Shown here: positions 7,674 to 14,342 of the stretch, piece by piece | Layout: each line of letters starts with the position of its first letter | Numbering within the stretch: position 1 is the stretch's first letter | DNA from: Xanthomonas vesicatoria ATCC 35937 | Lineage (GTDB): Bacteria; Pseudomonadota; Gammaproteobacteria; Xanthomonadales; Xanthomonadaceae | Reading direction: 5' to 3' | Length of the DNA: 64,000 nucleotides | NCBI RefSeq assembly: GCF_001908725.1 | Contig: NZ_CP018725.1 | Span: forward strand, 2,543,501 to 2,607,500 | Notes under the pieces: model-generated | What the model saw: only the letters and a program-made list of their open reading frames with translations | Databases searched by the model: none | Told to the model about the DNA's origin: nothing | Position numbers and translations under genes: made by a program

Positions 7674-10049
7674 ATGCCCAGATTGCTGCCGTTGACCCTT
7701 CTGCTGCTGGCTGCCACCGCGCATGCGCAGTCCACCGCACCGCTCACCATCGAACAGGTGATGGCCGATCCGGACTGGATTGGGCCGTCGGTCGATCAGG
7801 CGTGGTGGCAATGGGACGGCAAGCAGGTGCAATACCTGCTCAAACGCGATGGCAGCCCGGTGCGCGACACCTATCGCCAGGGCATCGACGGTGCGGCGGC
7901 AGAACGTGTGGCCGACACAGCACGCGCCGGCCTGGATGCGGCCAACCCCAGCTACGACGCGACGCGCCAGCGCATGCTGTTCGCGCGCAATGGCGATATT
8001 TTCCTGCGTGATCTGCGCTCGGGCGCACTGACCCAGCTGACCCGCAGCAACGAGGTCGAATCGCGTCCGCAATTTGCCAGCGATGGTGGTGCGATCTGGC
8101 GTGCGGGCAACAATTGGTACCACTGGCATGCCGATGGCGGCACCGCGCAGGTGGCTGTGGTCAAGGCCGAGCGCGACCCCAATGCCGCGCCCAAGGCCGA
8201 TGTGCTGCGCGAGCAGCAACTGGCCACGTTGGCCACGCTGCGTCGCGACCGCGAACAGCGCGATGCGCTGCGCACGCAGGAAGATGTCTGGCGCCGCGCC
8301 GACGCCACGCGCGCAGCAGCGCCGGTGTATCTGGGCGATGAGGTGGAGGTCGTCGACAGCGCGCTGTCGCCGGACGGCCGCCACCTGCTTGTAGTGACCC
8401 AGGCCAAGGCTGCCGACGAAGGCCAGGCCGGCAAGATGCCCAAGTACGTGACCGAATCCGGCTACGAAGAATTCCAGGAAACCCGCACCCGCGTCGGCCG
8501 CAACATGCCAGTTGCGCATACGCTGTGGCTGGTCGATGTGGCCGCAGGCAGCGCGCGCCAGCTGTCCTTCGATGCGCTGCCCGGCATCGCCACCGACCCG
8601 CTGGCGGCACTGCGCAAGGCCGCCAAGCGCGACGCGCTCAAGGGCAATCGCGCGGTACGCGTGGAAAGCGATGGCGACGGCAGCGGCCCGGCGGTGCATT
8701 GGAGCGACGATGGCCGCAACGTGGCGGTGGAAATCCGCGCGGTGGACAACAAGGACCGCTGGATCGCCAGCGTGGATCTGGACAACGCCAAGCTGCAGTC
8801 GCGGCATCGGCTGAGCGATGGCGCCTGGATCAACTGGGACTTCAACGATTTCGGCTGGTTGCCCGACAACCGCACGCTGTGGCTGCTGTCGGAGGAATCC
8901 GGCTATTCGCAGCTGTACACGGTGGAAGGCAACGGCAAGCCGCGTCAGCGCACCCGTGGCAAGTGGGAAGTGTCGATGCCGGTGCCCAACGCCGATGGCA
9001 GCGGCATGTATTTCCTGTGCAACCAGAAATGGCCGGGGGATTACGAGGTGTGCAAGCTGGATCTGCGCACCGACCAGCTCACCGAGGTGACGGTCCTGAA
9101 CGGCGTGGAAGGCTTCAGCCTGTCGCCGAACGGGCAGCAGTTGCTGGTGCGCTATTCCGGCGCCTATCTGCCGCCACAGCTGGCGGTGGTGCCGGCGGCG
9201 GGGGGCCAGGCCACGGTGCTCACTGACACGCGCACGCCAGCCTTCAAGGCGCAGACGTGGATCGCCCCGCAGTACGTGCAGGTGCCGTCAAAACACGGCG
9301 CCGGCACGGTCTGGGGCAAGTACTACGGGCCGCAGACGCCCGAGCCGGGCAAGCAGTATCCGATCGTGATGTTCGTGCACGGCGCCGGTTACCTGCAGAA
9401 CGTCTCGCAGCGCTACACACCGTATTTCCGCGAGCAGATGTTCCACAACCTGCTGGTGCAACAGGGCTACATCGTGCTGGACCTGGATTACCGCGCATCG
9501 GAAGGCTACGGCCGCGACTGGCGCACCGCGATCTACCGCAACATGGGCCACCCGGAGCTGGAGGATTATCTGGACGGTCTGGACTGGCTGGTCGCCACCA
9601 AGCAGGGCGACCGTGCACGCGCCGGCATCTATGGCGGCTCGTACGGCGGCTTCATGACCTACATGGCGCTGTTCCGCAGCCCCGGCACCTTCAAGGCCGG
9701 CGCAGCGCTGCGGCCGGTGGGCGACTGGATGCAGTACAACCACGAGTACACCTCCAACATCCTCAACACCCCCGAGCTCGACCCGCAGGCGTACAAGACC
9801 TCCTCGCCGATCAACTACGCCGAGGGGCTGCAGGACCATCTGCTGATCGCCCACGGCATGATCGACGACAACGTGTTCTTCAAGGACTCGGTGGACATGA
9901 CGCAGAAGCTGATCGAGTTGCACAAGGACAACTGGCAGGTGGCACCGTATCCGATGGAACGCCACGGCTTTACCCGCGCCGACGCGTGGCTGGACGAGTA
10001 CAAGCGCATCCTCAAACTGTTCAACGAACAGGTGAAGCCGCAGCGCTGA
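7674..10049 (+). CDS. Secreted dipeptidyl-peptidase IV-like serine peptidase (family S9)
   Basis: A 791-residue protein with a Sec signal peptide (MPRLLPLTLLLLAATAHAQ, cleaved after AHA or AQ). An N-terminal beta-propeller region occupies about residues 25-520 and a C-terminal alpha/beta-hydrolase domain follows. The nucleophile motif is GGSYGG near residue 650. The acid is probably in HGMIDDNVFF and the His in MERHGFTR, giving the Ser-Asp-His order of prolyl oligopeptidases. It should release X-Pro or X-Ala dipeptides in the periplasm or outside the cell. The frame opens earlier at 7605, but only the start at 7674 yields a proper signal peptide. It is transcribed alone. Confidence 0.9.
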   Translation: MPRLLPLTLLLLAATAHAQSTAPLTIEQVMADPDWIGPSVDQAWWQWDGKQVQYLLKRDGSPVRDTYRQGIDGAAAERVADTARAGLDAANPSYDATRQRMLFARNGDIFLRDLRSGALTQLTRSNEVESRPQFASDGGAIWRAGNNWYHWHADGGTAQVAVVKAERDPNAAPKADVLREQQLATLATLRRDREQRDALRTQEDVWRRADATRAAAPVYLGDEVEVVDSALSPDGRHLLVVTQAKAADEGQAGKMPKYVTESGYEEFQETRTRVGRNMPVAHTLWLVDVAAGSARQLSFDALPGIATDPLAALRKAAKRDALKGNRAVRVESDGDGSGPAVHWSDDGRNVAVEIRAVDNKDRWIASVDLDNAKLQSRHRLSDGAWINWDFNDFGWLPDNRTLWLLSEESGYSQLYTVEGNGKPRQRTRGKWEVSMPVPNADGSGMYFLCNQKWPGDYEVCKLDLRTDQLTEVTVLNGVEGFSLSPNGQQLLVRYSGAYLPPQLAVVPAAGGQATVLTDTRTPAFKAQTWIAPQYVQVPSKHGAGTVWGKYYGPQTPEPGKQYPIVMFVHGAGYLQNVSQRYTPYFREQMFHNLLVQQGYIVLDLDYRASEGYGRDWRTAIYRNMGHPELEDYLDGLDWLVATKQGDRARAGIYGGSYGGFMTYMALFRSPGTFKAGAALRPVGDWMQYNHEYTSNILNTPELDPQAYKTSSPINYAEGLQDHLLIAHGMIDDNVFFKDSVDMTQKLIELHKDNWQVAPYPMERHGFTRADAWLDEYKRILKLFNEQVKPQR

Positions 10050-10060
10050 CTGATCCACTC

Positions 10061-10078
10061 GCCCGTTGAAAAGCGGGC
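10061..10078 (+). terminator. Weak stem-loop after the peptidase gene
   Basis: GCCCGTT-gaaa-AGCGGGC forms a 7-bp stem with one G-U pair and a GAAA tetraloop, 12 nt after the peptidase stop codon. There is no clear T tract, so termination activity is uncertain. Confidence 0.35.
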
Positions 10079-10445
10079 CTTGCCGGCACTGAGACCCGTG
10101 GCTGGTCGCGGTGCCGGGACGAGCGTTTCCAGGCGCCAGGTCGCTGGCGACGTTACAGATGCGCGTTTGATGGTTGTCGGCAATCGCTTGCGCCGCCCTG
10201 TCCAGAAGCGATCGCCGCAGCGTGCAACCGCCTGCGCAGAGCTGACCGGATGCAACGCGTCGCGCAGCCAGCACGCAGACTGGTTGCGTTGCGCTCACCT
10301 CTCCGTACGCAAGTGGCTCTAAGCTTGATGCAGGATCGGCAGAGATTCGTGCGTTCGCTCTCTGCACCGGTTCCCCGCAAGACCGGTGCGCCGCCGGCCT
10401 GGCGGCGACCTTCCACTCATTGCTGGCGCACACAAGGTAGACGCG
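10079..10445. other. Intergenic region without a recognisable feature
   Basis: About 370 bp between the peptidase and the next plus-strand gene. It presumably contains the promoter of the gene starting at 10446. I see no gene, RNA or repeat in it. Confidence 0.4.
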
Positions 10446-11162
10446 ATGGGCCTGTGGGACCGTTTATTTGGACGCAAGACCGCCGTGGCAAAGCCGCCGC
10501 GCGCAGAACCCACCGTCGCCACGGCACCTGCCGACGATGCCGGCGAGGCAGCTGCCGAGATCGACCCTGCATTGCAGCCAGCATTAAGCGCGTTTCAGCG
10601 CGGCGACCACGTGGGCGCCTACAACGCTGCGCAAGCGCAGTTGCAGGCCGGTGCGGACGCGCAGCGCCTCTGCGCGCTGGCATTGAGCGCGCTGGATCGT
10701 TACCACGAAGCGTATCCGTATTGGCTCGCGCTCTATGAGCTGGAGCCGACCGCACACAACGCGCTGCAGCTGGCCACCACCTCGGTGATGTGTAACGAGA
10801 TCGAGCGCGGCGAACAATGGCTGCTGACCTTCGACGACCTCAACGCGCAAGAGCGCTCAACCTCGCCAGCCACGGCGCGTACCAGCTTCCTGACCGCACT
10901 GACCCGAGCAGGTCACGGCGCGCATGCCTTGCCACATCTGGAGTGGCTGCGCGAAGCCTATGCCGGCATGTCGATCACCGACAGCCATTTCCTGTACGTT
11001 CGCGGCCTGCCGTTCCTCGAAGCATTTCTGGAGCGCAGCACCCCGTTACTGCGCGAGTGTCTGCCGGCCGATGCCCTGCCCGGCTGGTACGCACAGCTGC
11101 AACCCGCACTGGACCCGCCCGGGCAGGCCGCAGTCGCCGCGTATATCGCCTCGCTGCAATGA
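10446..11162 (+). CDS. Conserved hypothetical protein, helical-repeat-like
   Basis: A 238-residue soluble protein, starting MGLWDRLFGRKTAVAKP at the first ATG that follows a gene-free stretch. After an Ala/Pro-rich linker (residues 15-40) the rest is predicted by eye to be almost all alpha-helical. Alternating Ala/Leu/Tyr patterns such as ALSALDRYHEAYPYWLALYELEP read like one or two TPR-type repeats. No catalytic motif or membrane segment is visible. The start of the next gene overlaps its stop (ATGA), so the two form a unit, perhaps a soluble partner for that small membrane protein. Function unknown. Confidence 0.65.
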   Translation: MGLWDRLFGRKTAVAKPPRAEPTVATAPADDAGEAAAEIDPALQPALSAFQRGDHVGAYNAAQAQLQAGADAQRLCALALSALDRYHEAYPYWLALYELEPTAHNALQLATTSVMCNEIERGEQWLLTFDDLNAQERSTSPATARTSFLTALTRAGHGAHALPHLEWLREAYAGMSITDSHFLYVRGLPFLEAFLERSTPLLRECLPADALPGWYAQLQPALDPPGQAAVAAYIASLQ

Positions 11163-11719
11163 ACACGGCGCTGCGCACATCGCCACAGTCTCGCGGCGGC
11201 TTCGTGTCGCCACTGGCATGGGTCTCGTTGTTGCTGGGCGTGGTCAGCGCATTGGCCAACCTGTTTCAGATCGTAGTGCCGCTGGCGGTGCCCGACGCCA
11301 CCACGCTCGCCTTGCCCCCGGGGATCGCCTTGCCACCGTCGTGGCGGTGGGTGATCGACCACGGCATGGCGTTGTCGGTGATCGGCGTGGTGCTGTCGGT
11401 GGGGTTCGCATGGTTGAGCTGGGCGCTGCTGCAGCGACGCGAGTGGGCGCGCATCGGCTTTGTGGTGGTGCTGATCGCCACCGGGCTGCTCAATTTTGCC
11501 GGGCTGGCGTTGATCGGGCCGTTGTTCGACGGCGTGCAGGCAGTGCTGCCGGCCGATGTACTGCACAGCCCGGAGTGGCCGCAACTGCAGGCACGCCTGC
11601 AGGCCACGCAACAGATGGCACTGGTACTCATGGGCCTGGGCGCACTGGCCATCGGCTGCGTGCATGCAGCCCTCGCCTGGCGACTGTGCACGCCGTCTGT
11701 TCGCGCGGAGTTTGCCTAG
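11159..11719 (+). CDS. Small integral membrane protein, unknown function
   Basis: A 186-residue protein with four likely transmembrane helices, near residues 20-45, 70-95, 100-125 and 155-175. The loops are short. A periplasmic or cytoplasmic segment with Gln/Leu-rich helix (PQLQARLQATQQM) lies before the last helix. It is translationally coupled to the preceding TPR-like gene by an ATGA overlap. I do not recognise the family with confidence. The gene ends about 65 bp before the start of the palindromic repeat array. Confidence 0.65.
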   Translation: MNTALRTSPQSRGGFVSPLAWVSLLLGVVSALANLFQIVVPLAVPDATTLALPPGIALPPSWRWVIDHGMALSVIGVVLSVGFAWLSWALLQRREWARIGFVVVLIATGLLNFAGLALIGPLFDGVQAVLPADVLHSPEWPQLQARLQATQQMALVLMGLGALAIGCVHAALAWRLCTPSVRAEFA

Positions 11720-11783
11720 GTCTAGTGACGTTGGCGCAGGCGAGGGCCATGCAGTCCGCGCGCGCATCGGCGGCCTTGCAACC

Positions 11784-12746
11784 AATGGCATGGATGCCGC
11801 CACGGAGCTTACATGGACGTACTTGCAGCGTGTCCTGCGATGGTGGGCGGGCAAGGGCCTTGCGGCAAACGCGAAGACCTGGGGTGCGCGGTGCCCTCAC
11901 CGCTCGCGGGACACGCCGTAAACCCGTCCATGGGGGCTCGGTGGCGGCATCCATGCCGCCACACGGTCCCGCAAGCGGCGAGGACACCGCACCAGACCGT
12001 TGGCTGATGCTCTTGCTGAAGAACGAAACCAACGCGTCGCGGTTTCGGGGGGTTGCTGGTTGCCGTGCCAAACCCTGGGCACCGATCAATGCCACGGGTC
12101 CTTGCCCGCTCACCGTCGCAGGACCCTTGGCGGCATGGATGCCGCCACGGAGCTTACAGGGACGTACTTGCAGCGTGTCCTGCGATGGTGGGCGGGCAAG
12201 GGCCCTGCGGCAAACGCCAAGACCTCGAGCGCGCGGTGCCCTCACCGCTCGCGGGACACGCCGTGAATCCATCCATGGAGGCTCGGTGGCGGCATCCATG
12301 CCGCCACACGGTCCCGCAAGCGGCGAGGACACCGCACCAGACCGTTGGCTGATGCTCTTGCTGAAGAACGAAACCAACGCGTCGCGGTTTCGGGGGTTGC
12401 TGGTTGCCGTGCCAAACCCTGGGCACCGGCCACCGCCACTGGTCCTTGCCCGCTCACCGTCGCGGGACCCTTGGCGGCATGGATGCCGCCACGGAGCTTA
12501 CATGGACGTACTTGCAGCGTGTCCCGCGATGGTGGGCGGGCAAGGACCAGTGGCAAACACCAAGACCTCGAGCGCGCGGTGCCCTCACCGCTCGCGGGAC
12601 ACGCCGTGAATCCGTCCCTGGAGGCTCGGTGGCGGCATCCATGCCGCCACACGGTCCCGCAAGCGGCGAGAACCGCACCAGACCGTTTGTCGCTGGTTTT
12701 GTTGAAGAACGAAACCATCGCGTCGTGCGGTTTCGTGGTTGCTGCG
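11784..12746. repeat. Array of about three ~345-bp palindromic repeat units
   Basis: Three tandem copies with a period of 343-345 bp; the third is degraded at its right end. Each unit contains two 18-bp palindromes that are reverse complements of each other. GGCGGCATGGATGCCGCC lies at 12129-12146 and 12473-12490, with a variant at 11784-11801. GGCGGCATCCATGCCGCC lies at 11943-11960, 12288-12305 and 12631-12648. The ~55 bp next to each palindrome are also imperfect inverted repeats of one another. The array therefore consists of one ~75-bp module in alternating orientations, joined by a conserved spacer containing GAAGAACGAAACCA. Open frames inside it are by-products of the repeat and do not look like genes. 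A further copy lies at 43955-44229. Confidence 0.85.
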
Positions 12747-12889
12747 CTGAAACTTCACACACAGACCAACTCGACTGATCTTAGACGCTAACCGCCGCGG
12801 CACCTTGCCACCTTTCCGCGTCGCACTGCGACAAACTGGCGCGCTGGTGGGGGACGCACCGCGTGCAATGCACGGCTTAGAATTGGGCC

Positions 12890-13789
12890 ATGAACGAATT
12901 CGACCGTGTACGCGATTATCTGACCGACCTGCAGGACCGTATCTGCGCCGCTGTGGAAGCCGCCGATGGGCGAGCGCGGTTCTCCGAGGATCTCTGGCAG
13001 CGTGAGGAAGGCGGTGGTGGGCGCACCCGCATCCTGCGCGACGGCGCTGTCTTCGAACAGGCCGGCATCGGTTTTTCGGATGTGTCCGGCACCCGCCTGC
13101 CGCCGTCGGCCAGCGCGCACCGCCCCGAACTGGCGGGCGCCACCTGGCGCGCTTGCGGCGTGTCGCTGGTGTTTCACCCGAACAATCCGCACGTGCCGAC
13201 CACGCATATGAACGTGCGTTACTTCCGTGCCGAACGCGATGGCGAGGTGGTGGCTGCGTGGTTTGGCGGCGGCTTCGATCTGACGCCGTTCTATCCGATG
13301 GATGAAGACGTGCAGCACTGGCACCGCACCGCTCAGGCGCTGTGCGCGCCGTTCGGCGAGGAGCGCTATGCCGCCCACAAGCGCTGGTGCGACGAGTACT
13401 TCTTCCTGCGCCACCGCAACGAAACTCGCGGCGTCGGCGGGCTGTTCTTCGACGACCTGGGCCAGGACTTCGAGCGCGATTTTGCCTACCAGCAGGCGGT
13501 GGGCAATGGCTTCCTGGATGCCTACATGCCGCTCGTACAGCGCCGCAAGGACGAGCCGTTTGGCGAGCGCGAGCGCGAATTCCAGTTGTACCGCCGCGGG
13601 CGCTACGTAGAGTTCAACCTGGTCTACGACCGCGGCACCCTGTTCGGGCTGCAGAGCGGCGGGCGCGCCGAGAGCATCCTGATGAGCCTGCCTCCACGGG
13701 TGCGTTGGGAATACGGCTACAGCGCCGAACCCGGCAGCGCCGAGGCACGATTGCTGGACTATCTGGTACCGCGCGATTGGCTGGGCTGA
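12890..13789 (+). CDS. hemF: Oxygen-dependent coproporphyrinogen III oxidase
   Basis: A 299-residue protein, the normal length for HemF. It matches the family across its whole length: the glycine-rich [13 protein letters not shown] near the N-terminus, then [30 protein letters not shown], and the C-terminal [14 protein letters not shown] and ESILMSLPP. It oxidatively decarboxylates coproporphyrinogen III to protoporphyrinogen IX in heme synthesis, in the cytosol, using O2. It is transcribed alone and is followed by a clear stem-loop. The sequence is intact and ordinary for this family. Confidence 0.97.
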   Translation: MNEFDRVRDYLTDLQDRICAAVEAADGRARFSEDLWQREEGGGGRTRILRDGAVFEQAGIGFSDVSGTRLPPSASAHRPELAGATWRACGVSLVFHPNNPHVPTTHMNVRYFRAERDGEVVAAWFGGGFDLTPFYPMDEDVQHWHRTAQALCAPFGEERYAAHKRWCDEYFFLRHRNETRGVGGLFFDDLGQDFERDFAYQQAVGNGFLDAYMPLVQRRKDEPFGEREREFQLYRRGRYVEFNLVYDRGTLFGLQSGGRAESILMSLPPRVRWEYGYSAEPGSAEARLLDYLVPRDWLG

Positions 13790-13810
13790 CTGCCCCACAC
13801 CGTGCGGCCC

Positions 13811-13855
13811 AAGGCGCTGAAATCTTTTCCCTGTGAGGATTAGGGTCAGCGCCTT
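13811..13855 (+). terminator. Stem-loop downstream of hemF
   Basis: AAGGCGCTGA at 13811-13820 pairs perfectly with TCAGCGCCTT at 13846-13855 across a 25-nt loop, ending in TTTATT. It lies 21 nt after the hemF stop and fits a factor-independent terminator with a larger than usual loop. Confidence 0.6.
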
Positions 13856-13871
13856 TATTCATTGGCTCATG

Positions 13872-13898
13872 CACGCGTATTCACGCGTATTCACGCGT
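13872..13898. repeat. Short tandem repeat of 10 bp
   Basis: CACGCGTATT is repeated twice, followed by a third partial copy (CACGCGT). It lies in the gene-free DNA between hemF and the sRNA. No function is evident. Confidence 0.6.
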
Positions 13899-14054
13899 TC
13901 AGATTCGCTCACGCTAAAAGCCGCATCGCGGAAATGAAACGCTGTGTTGATTGAGTGAGTTAATTATCCCTATTTAAATTTGTGATCTCAGCTGCAAACG
14001 CATCGACTAATGCTTCGCTGCAGCACCATCATTGCTATTCTCAATGCCGGAAAT

Positions 14055-14179
14055 AAAAAAGCCCCGCAGACCAGGGGGAGGTCGGCGGGGCCAGGGAACG
14101 GAAACTTGGGGAGGAGTTTCCGCTCCGAGATCTGCTCCAGGGGATGGGAGAGATCTGCCGACAGGCGTTGCGCCCGTCG
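14055..14179 (-). ncRNA. sX13: sX13-like small regulatory RNA
   Basis: This ~125-nt segment lies downstream of polA on the same strand. The transcript would fold into successive stem-loops. The first is CGAC-GGGCG/CGCC-TGTCG. The second is AGATCT-CTCC...GGAG-AGATCT, with a loop containing CCCC. The third is GGAAACT/AGTTTCC, with loop CCTCCCCA. The terminator stem is GCCCCGC...GCGGGGC, with an inner loop TCCCCC, followed by TTTTTT. Exposed C-rich loops and a position beside polA match my recollection of sX13, a Hfq-independent Xanthomonas sRNA that pairs with G-rich mRNA sites to control virulence and type III secretion genes. The 5' end is set from a TATAT-type -10 box at 14183-14189 and is approximate. 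Confidence 0.8.
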
Positions 14180-14182
14180 AGG

Positions 14183-14189
14183 GATATAA
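14183..14189 (-). promoter_or_regulatory. -10 box of the sX13-like RNA
   Basis: TTATAT/TATATC on the minus strand, 5-8 nt ahead of the first predicted stem of the sRNA. No good -35 hexamer is visible at 16-18 nt upstream, so an activator or a degenerate promoter is likely. Confidence 0.5.
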
Positions 14190-14219
14190 CACCATTTTCC
14201 ACATTGATGGATCGTGAAG

Positions 14220-14254
14220 ATAACTGTTAAAAAAATGTATAATTTAACGGTTAT
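14220..14254. promoter_or_regulatory. AT-rich inverted repeat upstream of the sRNA promoter
   Basis: ATAACTGTTAAA (14220-14231) and TTTAACGGTTAT (14243-14254) are inverted copies with one mismatch across an 11-nt spacer. The centre is about 55-60 bp upstream of the predicted sRNA start, which is a typical activator position. The surrounding 130 bp are markedly AT-rich compared with the genome. Confidence 0.45.
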
Positions 14255-14290
14255 TCATTCCTTCGATCTTGATGAATCCGCATTATGTTT

Positions 14291-14309
14291 GACCAGCTTA
14301 TGGCTGGTC
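14291..14309 (-). terminator. Stem-loop after polA
   Basis: GACCAGC and GCTGGTC form a perfect 7-bp stem with a 5-nt loop, about 34 nt after the polA stop codon. There is no T tract. It may be a weak terminator or an mRNA 3'-end structure separating polA from the sRNA. Confidence 0.4.
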
Positions 14310-14342
14310 TGCGCATTCAGCATATCAGCGCGATTCGCTGCG

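Noticed and set aside
10924..12609. Open frame of 561 codons running from the membrane-protein gene through the repeat array
   Set aside because: It overlaps two better-supported genes in other frames and then repeats itself with the ~345-bp DNA repeat; it has no family features.
11784..12746. CRISPR array
   Set aside because: The repeat unit is ~345 bp with only three copies and internal inverted repeats. There are no short direct repeats with unique spacers and no cas genes nearby.
13790..14054. A small protein gene between hemF and the sRNA
   Set aside because: The short frames overlap the sRNA or the short tandem repeat, lack ribosome-binding sites and have no plausible product.
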